A stretch of DNA of 64,000 nt from Ophiodon elongatus (lineage: Eukaryota; Chordata; Actinopteri; Perciformes; Hexagrammidae). Shown here piece after piece: positions 13,604 through 25,702 of the stretch. Positions within the stretch are counted from its first letter, which is position 1. Each line of letters opens with the position of its first letter. The stretch spans positions 620,001 through 684,000 of the forward strand of contig JACSYO010001675.1 in NCBI GenBank assembly GCA_016806645.1. The letters are read 5' to 3'. Made by a program: the position numbers and the translations under genes. The notes beneath the pieces are model-generated. The model made no database searches. It was not told the DNA's origin and was given only the letters and a program-made list of their open reading frames with translations.

Positions 13604-13929
13604 ACTCGTTGGGTATTCTGCCCACTTTTTTTTAAATTTTTGTTCTTCATGGTCACCTCAGTGCCGATATGAGGCAGCGGGTCAGTTGCCAACTTGTGCT
13701 GATTTGAATTTGCACCTGTTTATCAATTGGACCATAAGAAATTGAAATAGTGTGTGCTATGACAAAAGAGGAAAACTCTGTTACATTGTCTCTTAAAGGA
13801 AAAGAGTGTAGGATTTAGGGAGGTTAACTGGCAGAACGGAAAATAATATTCATAACTATGTTTTCATTAATGACCTGAAACTAAGATGCATTGTGTTTTT
13901 GTTAGCTTAGAAAAAGCCAGACAAAGCCA

Positions 13930-16292
13930 ACAGGGGACAGAGGACAGGGTAACGAGGACAGGAAGACAGAGGACAGGAGGACAGAGGATAGGAGGAACGA
14001 TGACAGGAAGACAGAGGACAGGAAGACACAGGACAGGAGGACAGGAGGACAGGAGGACAGGAGGACAGGAAGACAGAGAAGAGAACAGGGACAGGAGGAC
14101 AGAACAGGAAACAACAAAACAAAAGGAAGACAGAGGATAGGAGAACAGGGGACAGGAGGACAGAGGACAGGAGGAACGATGACAGGAAGACAGAGGATAG
14201 AGGACAGGAAGACAGAGGATAGGAGGACAGAGGACAGGAGGAACGATGACAGGAAGACAGAGGACAGGAGGACAGAGGATAGGAGGAACGATGACAGGAA
14301 GACAGAGGACAGGAAGGCACAGGACAGGAGGACAGGAGGACAGGAAGACAGAGGATAGGAGAACAGGGCACAGGAGGACAGAGGACAGGAGGAACGATGA
14401 CAGGAAGACAGAGGATAGGAAGACAGAGGATAGGAGAACAGGGGACAGGAGGACAGGAGGACAGGAGGAACGATGACAGGAAGACAGAGGATAGAGGACA
14501 GGAAGACAGAGGATAGGAGAACAGAGGACAGGAGGACAGGAGGACAGGAGGAACGATGACAGGAAGAGAGAGGACAGGAGGACAGGAGGACAGAGGACAG
14601 GAGGAACGATGACAGGAAGACAGAGGAAAGGAAGACAGAGGACAGGAGAACAGAGGACAGGAGGAACGATGACAGGAAGACAGAGGACAGGAGGACAGAA
14701 GACAGAGGACAGGAAGACAGAGGATAGGAGGACAGAGGACAGGAGGAACGATGACAGGAAGACAGAGGACAGGAAGACAGAGGACAGGAAGACAGAGGAT
14801 AGGAGGACAGAGGACAGGAGGAACGATGACAGGAAGACAGAGGACAGGAAGACAGAGGACAGGAAGACAGAGGATAGGAGGACAGAGGACAGGAGGAACG
14901 ATGACAGGAAGACAGAGGACAGGAAGACAGAGGACAGGAAGACAGAGGATAGGAGGACAGAGGACAGGAGGAACGATGACAGGAAGACAGAGGACAGGAA
15001 GACAGAGGACAGGAAGACAGAGGATAGGAGGACAGAGGACAGGAGGAACGATGACAGGAAGACAGAGGACAGGAAGACAGAGGACAGGAAGACAGAGGAT
15101 AGGAGGACAGAGGACAGGAGGAACGATGACAGGAAGACAGAGGACAGGAAGACAGAGGACAGGAAGACAGAGGATAGGAGGACAGAGGACAGGAGGAACG
15201 ATGACAGGAAGACAGAGGACAGGAAGACAGAGGACAGGAAGACAGAGGATAGGAGGACAGAGGACAGGAGGAACGATGACAGGAAGACAGAGGACAGGAA
15301 GACAGAGGACAGGAAGACAGAGGATAGGAGGACAGAGGACAGGAGGAACGATGACAGGAAGACAGAGGACAGGAAGACAGAGGACAGGAAGACAAAGAAT
15401 AGGAGAACAGAGGACAGGAGGACACAGGACAGGAGGAACGATGACAGGAGGACAGTGGACAGGAGGACAGAGGACAGGAGAACAGAGGACAGGAGAAACG
15501 ATGACAGGAAGACAGAGGACAGGATGACAGGAAGACAGAGGACAGGAGGACAGAGGATAGAGGACAGGAGGAACGATGACAGGAAGACAGAGGACAGGAA
15601 GACAAAGAATAGGAGAACAGAGGACAGGAGGACAGAGGACAGGAGGACAGAGGACAGGAGGAACGATGACAGGAAGACAGAGGACAGGAGGACAGAGGAC
15701 AGGAAGACAGAGGACAGGAGGACAGGAAGACAGAGGACAGGAGGAATGATGACAGGAAGACAGAGGACAGGAAGACAGAGGACAGGAGGAATGATGACAG
15801 GAAGACAGAGGACAGGAAGACAGAGGACAGGAGGACAGGAAGAAAGAGGACAGGAGGAATGATGACAGGAGGACAAAGTACAGGAAGAGAGAGTACAGGA
15901 GAACAGAGGACAGGAGGACAGAGGACAGGAGGACAGAGGACAGGAGGAAAGAGGACAGGAGGAACGATGACAGGAAGACAGAGGACAGGAGGAAAGAGGA
16001 CAGAGGACAGGAGGACAGAGGACAGGAGGACAGGAAGACAGAGGACAGGAGGACAGAGTACAAGTACAGGCGGAACGATGACAGGAAGACAGAGGACAGG
16101 AGGAAAGAGGACAGGAGGACAGAGGACAGGAAGACAGAGGACAGGAGGACAGGAAGCCAGAGGACAGGAGAACAGAGGACAGGAGGACAGAGGACAGGAG
16201 AACAGAGGACAGGAGGACAGGAAGACAGGAGGACAGGAGGACAGAGGACAGGAGGACAGAGGACAGAGGAACGAGGACAGAGGACAGGAGGA
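13930..16292. repeat. 2.4-kb GACAGAGGACAGGA minisatellite with 75-bp higher-order unit
   Basis: A purine-rich tandem array of a roughly 15-bp unit (GACAGAGGACAGGAA and variants). In the centre (about 14727-15410) five subunits form a nearly perfect 75-bp higher-order unit, marked by one GGAACGATGAC variant per unit, repeated about nine times. The flanks are less regular. Because the period is a multiple of three and the unit lacks stops in several frames, both strands carry long spurious ORFs (up to 806 codons on the minus strand, rich in Ser-Cys-Pro-Leu). These have no start context, no domains and only repeat composition, so I do not call a gene. Confidence 0.95.
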
Positions 16293-19200
16293 TGTCTGTT
16301 CTTTATTCTTTATAAACTTCACTCAGAAATGTGATTTAATTTATTGACATTTTAGATTTGTTTTCAGTGAGATATTAATCACTTTAATGACTTTGCTATT
16401 GTTAACATTACTGTTGCTGTTCTAGAAACAATATTTCTTTTGTTATATCTAATCCTAAAATTCTATAGGTTTTTAAAAGCAATTATTTTGTCATAAAAAA
16501 GAACAGAGTATTGATCAGAGTAGCTCCTAGTAATAAAATCCTAAAGGTATCTATCCTACCCGAAGACCACCATAGTTGGAAAGGGAGGGGTGAGCAGAGG
16601 GGTATTCAGTTGGCTGCAATTACATACACTGGTGGTGCAACTCCTCACTAGATGCCAGTACATCTAACACACTGTTCCTTTAATTAAACTGCTCTCTATT
16701 TAATGTTATCAACCATTGTCTTTCACATGCCTGGTTATGTGATTCAGGCATCATGTTTTTGCTTTGATTATAATGGATCTTACACATATCAGGCCACAAC
16801 ATCATCTCATCTAATTCATATTCAATTTTAGGCTTTATCTTATAATTGGCCAACACATGCTGACTATAATATAGAGCTCAAACCCTTTAGCTGCCACAGA
16901 GCGGACCTGTTAATGGTTCACAAATGTTATGGCATTGGCTCTGGTTTCCTTTAGTTCTTCTTTCTGTGGCACCACTTGTGAAGCCCCTACAGCCTATACA
17001 ATTGTGGGTATTGTCACCATTCTTGTCACTATTAAATTAAGTGGAAAAAGGACTGTTTCAAACCTGACCAGATGACACCTGCATTGCACACTTTTGAGGA
17101 GTTTCCTACTGTTTTTAGCTAGTCAGTGTGGATTGTGGATCCATTGTGTTTTTAAGAATTAGCTGGTTTAGTGAGGACATAATCTTAACCAGCTATAGTT
17201 TTGACTTGTGAGGAGCACATTTGATCGAGAAACTGGTGGGTCGAAGAGCTTGGCAAGACAACATTCCCACCTTTCATTTGCCACTGTATTTTAAAACAGT
17301 ATTGTATTTTTAGATATGGTTGTAAGATTTATGAGTGAAACTTGCAGCTTTAAGGCATTAACCTGGACATTAATAGGAACAAATGTATTATTTATCATTG
17401 GCCATGGAGTGTTTTTGTACCATACTCATATTGTATGTTGTACAAGAATCTATGGTCTCCAAGAAAAAATATCAAACCTGTTCACTTTGTCATCAAATAT
17501 CTAAACGTTTACAGTATTGGGTAATCAAGAACCTTCCCTAATTGCCATCTTATGAAATTAATTGAAAGGAAAGGAGAACACAGCAGATTTACAACAGAGA
17601 ACAGAATCACTTGATAACTTCTCCAGATAAACCAGACACACAACAGCCACACTGACAAAATAAAGGGGTAAGATAGGCCACATTCATTGGTTTCCAACTT
17701 AAACACGAATGCAGACAACGTAACCAAGTTAGTCTAAATATGGGGGCATGGAGTCAAGGATCAATTAAAAAGCATGCAAAGAAATGATCAAAGGTCACCC
17801 TGCAGAGAAATATTAAAGTGGAAAATACTAAAACTTGTAGCAAATAAAATATTTTTTTAAGCCATCTAAAATAGGTTCAAATGCAGAATAGCAATAGGAG
17901 GGAGTTGGCAGGGGAAGGACACTGGAAGAATGAAAAGGGTAGTACAACAGTATCCAAAAAACAACTGCTATCAGTTACACAAGTAACTCTTCCTGTTAAA
18001 GGTTTATGGTAAAAAAAGATTTTTTTTTCCTTTTTATTTGCTTTGAAAACTGAAATAGGGATGTTTTCATTAAAAGCCACATGGAACCCCCGAATATATA
18101 TGCGGAAACAATTATCACCCACCAAAACATCATGCCACACATGATGAGGCCAAAATACAACTGTTGTTTTTGGATGATTGGCGAATAGACGAGAATGATG
18201 TCTCGATAACACAATTTAGAATAGACATAACAAAACAGGAAATAGCATTTACTCCCAAAATAATACAACAAAGGAAATTTGAAATAAAAGCATGCAGTCA
18301 ACGTCAAAGTGGTGTTAGGGTTAGAATGGTGTGAATTTCTGTGTAAACACATGACTGGATGACTGGAGCCCTGTCTTTGTATTTCTTCACAAATTCCCAT
18401 GAATCTCAGGCTATATAGCAGAGCTTTAAACCCATTTAAAAACCTTTCACTTACTCTTTGAAACAAATTGGGAATGACCTTCAAAAGGGAGAACCCACTG
18501 GTGGTCAGCAGAAAAGCACTGAAATCCTCACCAATCATGCTTCTGAATGTTACCATTAGGTATTTGAGTACAAATATATTCCACAATCTGGTGTTAATGC
18601 TTGACAGCAAAATATTTCTTTTCTTATAAAATGTTATGGAGCACAACTCACCCAATCTCATTTTCCCCCAGCTATTTATTTGCAAAATAGCTCACATTGA
18701 TTTTATATTCAGATATTATTGAGGTAAAAGTCTGGTTGTTTGGTTAATAATAATAATAAAAAACAAAATAATAATAATATAATGCTTTGCCTGATGTATT
18801 TTAAGCAGGTTTGTCATTGGGAGTCCTTTACTGTTTTAATTTCATTTGTATATTTTTCCCAAGTGTAACAGAGGAGGTTTTTACAGGACTGGGACAGCTT
18901 GTCTTTATCCCCAACATCAAAATACTGAAGCTGACATGCTATTTAAACCCAACAGCAGCACTTTAAATGCATTCTGTTTGCTCTCTGGGTGGATATCATT
19001 AATTAAATTACTGTTGAGAGCATTAAAATAAGCACTATAGTTACAATGTTATGTTGTATTGTTTTAAATGGACTATAACTATACAGAAAAATCGTGTGAT
19101 GAAAATGCTCAAACTAAAAACTCTCAATAAGGTCTGTGACAGTTTGATTATTCAGTATGGAAGTGTCAATAAGACTGTTTGCTGTATCCTACGAAATCAA

Positions 19201-19996
19201 TGTCACTAAAATATGGAAATTCCCAAATTATTTCAAACTGATTCTCTAAGCTATCCCAAAGCTTAGACATTTCAGAATTTTTATATTTAGATACAAAAAA
19301 GACAGAATAACGAGTACACCTAAAAGCAAAAGTATGACCCAAAATAAGGAAAAACTGACAGAATACACAGAAATTCAATGATATCTATTCTCTATTACAT
19401 GTACCAAAGTAAGCCAATATGGAAAAACACAAATGAAAATAAAACATCACTGTAGTCTATACAACACTTTGCATTTTAGTTGAAAACAAATTGAAAATGA
19501 AGGACTGTTGACATGTATTGTTTCAAAATTAAATCAGTAGAGCAGTGAATGGCAGGAGCAGTGGACTCAAACATGATGAAATACATTTTGCAGCATCAGT
19601 GCAGAGAACATGATTCACCCTCATACAAATTTTGCACATTTGTAACCCCTTTTATTCCTCTCACCAGGCACAATTTGTATGAATGCTAGTGACCATGTTA
19701 ACCACGACAGAAGACCCCATGTGCAAGTGTAGCTCATGCTATTAATGGCTTTCTGGGTTAGAGAATGAAACTAAACTTTCTCTGTGACTGATTCATCAGT
19801 TAAATTTGAATTTGAACTTTGGATTTCATAACTCATCTTTCCTTATATTGGGTAATGTGTTGTGCAGTGTTCCAACATTGGCTGTTTTATGAAGTTACAC
19901 TTTGTTTAACCATTGGGGTGTGATGCTTTGAGGATACTGTGATCCTCTGATGCAGATGAGTGAAAGCACATAAAAAGCAAGCAAATGCAAACTAAC
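16293..19996 (-). other. nrxn3: nrxn3 intron (5' part)
   Basis: Unique AT-rich intronic sequence between the minisatellite and the acidic SS5 exon. The minus-strand ORF of 229 codons at 17996-18685 has no recognisable domain. I see no RNA gene or clear mobile element here. Confidence 0.6.
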
Positions 19997-20096
19997 CTAG
20001 CCCACCTGCATGGCTAGTTTCACACTCCTCCAGATCTTCGTCATCACTCGAACACTCTGCAGATGACACAATGTCTTCTGTTGTATGCTTCATGGG
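19997..20096 (-). CDS. nrxn3: Neurexin-3 acidic stalk exon entering SS5, with tandem donors
   Basis: The acceptor (CATTCAG on the minus strand) is at 20097 and reading starts in phase 0 with PMKHTTEDIVSSAECSSDDE, the acidic segment found between the Thr-rich stalk and SS5 in neurexin-3. Two donors are possible, both leaving phase 1: GCAG|GTGGGC (exon end 20006, 91 nt) and CTAG|GTTAGT (exon end 19997, 100 nt). The choice adds or removes three residues (GGL) without changing frame. The exon joins in phase to 22078-22385 upstream, and to the 4607, 4291 or 3970 acceptors downstream. Which donor dominates needs transcript data. Confidence 0.9.
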
Positions 20097-22077
20097 CTGA
20101 ATGTGGTCATCAGAGTTCATAGCCCCAGCAGAGATACCAAAAATACAAAGAGCCACCAGCAAATAACAAAGAAGACACAAAAAGACAAGGAAAGTATACA
20201 AAAGGAGTTAGAAGGTGAGCAAGAAAGTTAATTTGACCTTGGAAACAGTAGTTTGACAAAACGATAACCACATTTTAAACACAAACCTATTTTTTAGGCC
20301 TCCGCTCGAAAATTGCATACCCATACTAAAAAGAGTATATCTCTGCAACCACAAGGGCTATTTGAATAATTTTGGGTTATGATAATGGGAACATTTGTTG
20401 ATTTGTTCAGATGTGTAGATATCAGTATATATGTTACTGGTTAAGAGTAAATGAGGATGGCACACAGCAAAAAATAAAAAGTTTCAGGTTCACCTTAAAA
20501 AATCCCTTTGGAATGATGCAGCTCCAGGTTTAAACCTCTACCAAATCATAGCACAATATGTGAACATATTCACATCTCTCTGCAAAGTTTGACTTTGACA
20601 AAGTGAAGCAGAAAAAAATTAGAGTTTTTAGTACATACAGTTCAGGCGAGGTCTCCACAATGGCCATTTGGCACAATGAGTGCAATTTGAATTTTCTCAT
20701 GTACCAAACTATATATTTCACTTGTATATCACTCAATACATCCAAATGCAGCAGTTTTGGGCTTTTTTGGAACATTCAACCAGACCTATATTTTCCCATT
20801 AAAAAAATAACCGCGGCGATAACTAGGCAACGGATTGGTCGATTTCTGTGATAGATTCCTCCTTTGAATCGTTAGAGCCTATAACATTGAGCTATACCAA
20901 CCAAAATGAGATTGACAGCACTGTTATCAAATCAGAATCAGCAAGGCACAGTCCTCTGTCAAACGCTCGCTCCGGTTAGCTGAAATTCTCTCCCACCCCA
21001 CATGGGTAATCTGACACTAAACGAGACAGGAATGATTTTCTGCGCAACACAGGAGGTACGTCATCCTTTAGCAATGCGGATGTACTGAGGGAAACGTGGA
21101 TCTCTCCGCTTATCATCTAAAGTATGTAACATTATTCAACAATCGCTTGCAAAATAATTGTTTGATGCTTGGCTTCTTTAGCTGATATCTCACTGATGCT
21201 GTGTGGTAGAGAGATTTGATGGATATCTTGTGAATCTGTGGATTGTCTGCATTCTAGAGAGCTACCGTGTTTGTTTTTAGCACAAAGCTAACTAGCTCAC
21301 GAGTCACAAAGCTGGCGAGGGGTGGACGATTTTGCGAAATATTAATATTAATATTTGGTCATTCATGTAGTTGGTGTTTGAGTTGTGTTTGGAGCATGTA
21401 CAATTGGCTTATATATTCTTGTAGCTCAGGATCCGCGGTTTTAATTTGTTTTGCAACGGCACTATATTCTTTCGTGATGAGGGAATTAATTCCCAATTAA
21501 ATGGCAAAGTCTTCTCATAGTCCACCAATTTACACTCATCTGTGTCTCACAGTCTCCCTCTTGTTATGTTTGCAGAGTTATCAAGGTGGTCATATATTGG
21601 TGGAGATGGTAAAAGTCCTTCTTGATCTTACTCTGGTTTGGTCTATGACTTTTGACCTCTTCCCAGTGGATGTTGTCAATGGTTTTGATCTGATACTCAC
21701 AAACAGCCAGACAAGCTGATCTGTTTCCAGTATTCAATCAATCAATTTTTTTCCCACACACTTTATTTGGTTAGTACATGACAGTCCTGATTACTTTTTC
21801 ACAATTCACCAAATTCACACTACCATATTAGATTGCATATTCGATGTGTAGCACTAATTCGAATGAACTCAAATCACATGCGTCTGTCTGGTTTCTGACA
21901 ATTAAGTGAATCGAGTAAATGTGTATTACATGTCCTACGTACATCAGTATATTTTTGTTTAATACTTTTTCAGCCTTTCGGTTGCATTAAATATTGACGT
22001 AGTTATTTCTTCAGTGGATAATATGAGTATGTCATCTGCTCCTTATATGTATAGTTATTATAGAAGTCTATCCTTAC
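20097..22077 (-). other. nrxn3: nrxn3 intron, 1.98 kb
   Basis: Intron between the stalk exon and the acidic exon. I see no coding sequence or recognisable repeat. Sequence around 20810-21110 has a few more CpG dinucleotides than its surroundings but no convincing promoter structure. Confidence 0.6.
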
Positions 22078-22385
22078 CTGTACAGTTGAAGAGGATCTAT
22101 GTTTCCGTGTGGTAGTGGTGGACATCATGGTAGTAGTCTCAATGAAGGTAGTGGACATCTCTGGAGATGCGGCTGTGGTCCTGGCTGAGCCTGCTACACT
22201 GGGCACATCCCCTACCAACCTCACACTTCCATTAATCTTGATGTTGGGGTTGCTCCCAGCAGCCATGTTCAACACTTTGAGGCCATTGTAATAAAGGCCA
22301 GACAGTTGACCCTGAAAAGGCCGGCCGTGATCACTACCACCAATTGCGACTGTTGCTTGAGTGTTGAAAATTGTTAGCTGCCGTC
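22078..22385 (-). CDS. nrxn3: Neurexin-3 exon: end of LNS6 domain and Thr-rich stalk
   Basis: This 308-nt exon has acceptor TCTTCTAG (before 22385) and donor CAG|GTAAGG (after 22078). Reading in phase 1 gives 103 codons: GRQLTIFNTQATVAIGG, FQGQLSGLYYNGLKVLN and NPNIKINGSVRLVGDVP complete the last LNS beta-sandwich, which binds neuroligins, LRRTMs and cerebellins at the synaptic cleft. A Ser/Thr-rich stalk follows (MSTTFIETTTMMSTTTTR), a likely region of heavy O-glycosylation. The NPNIKINGSVRLVG block is diagnostic of neurexin-3. The exon can join either the SS4 cassette (23350-23439) or directly 35813-35984, both in phase 1. It ends in phase 0, matching the next exon. Confidence 0.95.
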
Positions 22386-23349
22386 CTAGAAGAGACATCC
22401 AGATGTAAGATATTTTCGACAGAGAAAAACACCTTCTAAGATTTTGTGTCTACGGAACAACCAGCGCAAGCAGTACTTCAAAGTATGGTATTTTCACATT
22501 GAACTGAGAATAGGCTATTTCTGGTGCAATATCACTCTGCTGACAATTTGATGATTGTATGAACAAGAGCAAACTCAATACTTGCAGTAAATAATGGAAT
22601 GATGCTTAAAATGTTTATAAATGAATTAAATGAAACACTCCGCCCAGTAGATGCATTAAAATCTGCATCAAATAACATTCAATGTGGTTAAAGCAGTCTA
22701 CATCGATCTATAAACAAATATGGGGTTTTCTAAAGCTGCTTAAATCCCTGCAGCTGTCTGAATGCAGCAGGACAGACATGTTGGTTAATAAGAAGCATCC
22801 AATTTGAGAAGTGACACACCGGAGTGCAGTGCCATTACACATGGCCCACAGTCTAGTCATTTAGAACTGATCAAATTGATGCAACCATATAACAGCTGTC
22901 ATAGTACTGAAAGATTTATTCTAAACTCATTATTATAATTAATTCATTTTTATTATATATTTAATTATTTTTACTAGTTATTGGTTTTACAGTTATTTAG
23001 TTCCTTAGGTAGTTTTAGCCCACATGAAGTTACATATGTAGAGGCATGCATGTGTTTACATTTATGTTCATGCTAACTCAGTTTAATGGCACCGTTAGAA
23101 ATGGAAAGCATGATTTTGGTCTGACAACTTCAAAGGAAAGTTGGTATGAATATATTATGACCTGCATTAATGTGGTATCATCAGGGTTGAAGTTTGTATC
23201 ACAGAAAAAACTCAAATCTAATATCTAAAAAGCCTGAAATAGAGTAAATGAGCATTCATATATTCTTATTATAGTGCAGATGAGGTTTTTCACATCATAT
23301 CAGTATAGTGAACACACTTAAGCATAAAAACAGTTTTGTTTGAAATTAC
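22386..23349 (-). other. nrxn3: nrxn3 intron downstream of SS4, 0.96 kb
   Basis: Short AT-rich intron. In mammals the intron after the SS4 cassette carries UAAA/UUAA-type elements bound by STAR-family splicing factors (Sam68, SLM2). The sequence here is AT-rich, but I do not claim a specific element. No repeat or gene is seen. Confidence 0.6.
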
Positions 23350-23439
23350 CTTTCTCTTGCAGCCACTCTTCTACTGGTCTGGCGTATTTGAAAGGAATTT
23401 TCTTATTGGCCATTTGATAGCGTTCAATGTCACTGTTCC
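23350..23439 (-). CDS. nrxn3: Neurexin-3 alternative cassette exon SS4 (30 codons)
   Basis: A 90-nt exon, the canonical length of splice site 4, read in phase 1 on both sides so that inclusion or skipping keeps frame. It encodes GNSDIERYQMANKKIPFKY followed by ARPVEEWLQEK, clearly the SS4 insert, which lies in a loop of LNS6. In the family, including it weakens neuroligin and LRRTM binding and permits cerebellin binding. The donor is AAAG|GTAATT. The acceptor TTTAAAG|GG has a weak, A-rich tract, as expected of a regulated cassette. Neighbouring LNS6 exons lie 12.4 kb upstream (35813) and 1 kb downstream (22385). Confidence 0.95.
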
Positions 23440-25590
23440 CTTTAAAGTTTAAAAGACATTTATAAAGACTTTTATTGATCATCACATCATGTCACCGTGA
23501 GCAAATATCACTTTCTCTCTAATATTTACAATATATTTAAATGATTTTAGCTGAAGATTACATTTTTAATTAAACTTGTTTTAGTTACAGCATAACTAAT
23601 TTCCCCCCAATTGTTAACAAAAAAGATGCAACATAATAGAACAATAACCATATTGTTATTAAATACATGAGGCAGACAAAATTTCAATATTTCACCATTC
23701 CAAACATAAAACCAAATTGCTTTACATCATGTCATAGCTTCAGCCTCTTCATTCAGACCCTTGGTTGACACATCAAAAAAGTTGTACTTGACCACTGTTT
23801 TTTTCCACTTCCACTGCAATACAACACGATACTTAATTAAGGATTTAGCAGTGTGTGTTCAATCTCACGTCATAAATGTTGTAATTCATTGACATGTTGT
23901 ACTTCCTTTTTTAGTATAAATGTGCTCTTTAGTAATTGTAAATGTATATATCCATTATCCTTTATGTATTTAATGGAAAAGAAAACAAACATCTGCTATC
24001 TGGAGACAACCTTCCTTGCCGGAAACATAATGCTGATATTGGTAGGACATGGACGACTTAGTCCCTGTCCCCCAACCACAGAAACAATGCAACCCCTAGT
24101 ACTCAGCTCACTCACTCGCTTGGCTGAAGCAACAGACCAAATTAATCAAATAGAGATACCAACCACCAAGACTGGAGCTCAAAAAGAGGGCAGACAAAGA
24201 GTCCTGTGAACAACCCAAGATCTTAGGTGGGTAGCAGAGGTTGCTGAGACAGTCAGCTCCGTGTTCTGTTTAGGGTCAAACCATCATATATGCCATGTGC
24301 AGTCGAAATTGCTGCCAGATAGGCCCGTCCTGGGCAAAAATATGCTGAAGAAACAGGATCACAGAGATGTGAAAAATGGAAGGGTCCTCCCCCATAGCCC
24401 TGCACCAGTCTCTAAACACCTTCCACTTGCTACCGCACAGTAGCCTGATTATGTCAGGAAAGCTTTCTTGTCCTTGTAATCCATGGCCAGGCGGTGCACT
24501 GACTCCGCAAAGCATTGAGGTGAGCGATTGAGTAGGTCGGCATCAGGGGCTGTGCAAGAATAAGGTGTAAAAGTGCCAACAGCCCAGTGTTTGTTGTAGG
24601 GGGAAACATTGCCTTAAGTTTCCAGAATTGCAAGAAGAGCCCGGTTCCATGAAACAAGGATGGTGAAGGCTGCCACACCTACTTGGGGGACTCTTTGTGC
24701 ACCCTGACGTTTTGAGCCTCATCCAGTGCAACTTCTCCTGCAGGCCCAAACACCTCACTACGACTTTTACTGGCATCAAAGATGACTGCCCAACCAAGAC
24801 TGCTTTAACCAAATATGCCTTGGAGCCATGGTAAGTTGTGCCAATGAATTACCCAAGACCTTATCCTGAGCACTTGTACCCTGGATCACAGTGAAAAAGC
24901 ATTAGTGTTTGCCAGCCTAGAGACTATGGCTGCTGAGTGGTAAAGCTTCACTACCAGTCTATCAACGGTGCAGCACCTCATAATCAGGTGATGGGAAGCT
25001 CTACTGCAGATGTGTGTGGCCTCTGCCAACAGTGTAAAGGTTTGCTGCACCATTCAGGACACTGAGTGCCAAACAGGGAGCAAAATCCTGCACTGGCTTA
25101 AAATGAGCCAATCCATGGACACAGCCATCGTTGACAGAAGTAATGCGCAGCTACACGATCTTGCTGGATAAGGCTAAGGTCCACCCCGGCAATGCCCCTG
25201 CAGTCCGAACTCCACACAGCTTGGACCCCACTCTGGCTGTGGACCATTCCGTCACAGCTGCATCTTCTCCACCTGTAGCCAGCATTGATTGTGTGGCTCG
25301 TCGCTCGATCAATCCAGGCAGTCTACACACACCATCTCCTCATCCCTTCTTCCTCCCAAAAATATTTATGAATGATGTTTCCATAACCTTGAACACTTCA
25401 ATTATATTTGTGCAGCCCAATATCATACATCACAAATTTTACAATCTGCTTTAAAATCGGAACAGTATATGACATCCTCTGTCATTGGACTCTCGCATCC
25501 AATTACAAGAAACTTCATCTACTTCGTGAATGCTTTCATGCAGTGCCAGGCCAATCAGTGTTTTTATCCAAGAGTTTGCTGAGTACTTCA
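23440..25590 (-). other. nrxn3: nrxn3 intron upstream of SS4
   Basis: The start of the 12.4-kb intron. The first 500 bases are unique AT-rich sequence. From about 24000 to 25300 it holds a decayed, probably DIRS-type, retroelement fragment (listed separately). Confidence 0.6.
24060..24815 (-). pseudogene. Decayed DIRS-like tyrosine recombinase fragment
   Basis: Minus-strand reading with stops and frame changes gives WKVFRDWCRAMGEDPSIFHI followed by a leucine/phenylalanine-rich helix (about 24330-24420), and then a separate SVASAKRVSELSTRGCIV segment (about 24090-24140). The WxxFxxWC start and the ASAKRVSEL helix are typical of the tyrosine recombinase of DIRS-type retrotransposons common in fish. 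Upstream sequence to about 25300 may belong to the same element but is too decayed to assign. There is no intact catalytic domain. Family assignment rests on remembered motifs. Confidence 0.5.
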
Positions 25591-25593
25591 TTA

Positions 25594-25702
25594 GGGTCCG
25601 AGCACCGACGAAGTCGGTACGAGAGGACCCTATTGAAACTGGAATGTTTATTATTCCTATTATTAGGGTCCGAGCACCGTCGAAGTCGGTCCGAGAGGAC
25701 CC
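25594..25702 (+). repeat. Tandem pair of GGGTCC...GGACCC stem-loops
   Basis: In the first copy GGGTCC (25594-25599) pairs with GGACCC (25625-25630), and inside it ACCGAC (25604-25609) pairs with GTCGGT (25613-25618) around a GAA triloop. The second copy starts 72 bp later (25666-25671 pairing with 25697-25702) and has one mismatch in the inner stem. Each copy is followed by TATTGAAACTGGAATGTTTA. The double stem is preserved in both copies. Confidence 0.85.

Noticed and set aside
13867..16322. Very long minus-strand ORFs (806, 718, 669 codons) and a 417-codon plus-strand ORF
   Set aside because: All lie in the tandem array; the amino-acid repeats just mirror a repeat period divisible by three, with no domain or gene context.
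17996..18685. 229-codon minus-strand ORF in the intron
   Set aside because: No conserved motif, AT-rich composition and no consistent splice sites or neurexin similarity.
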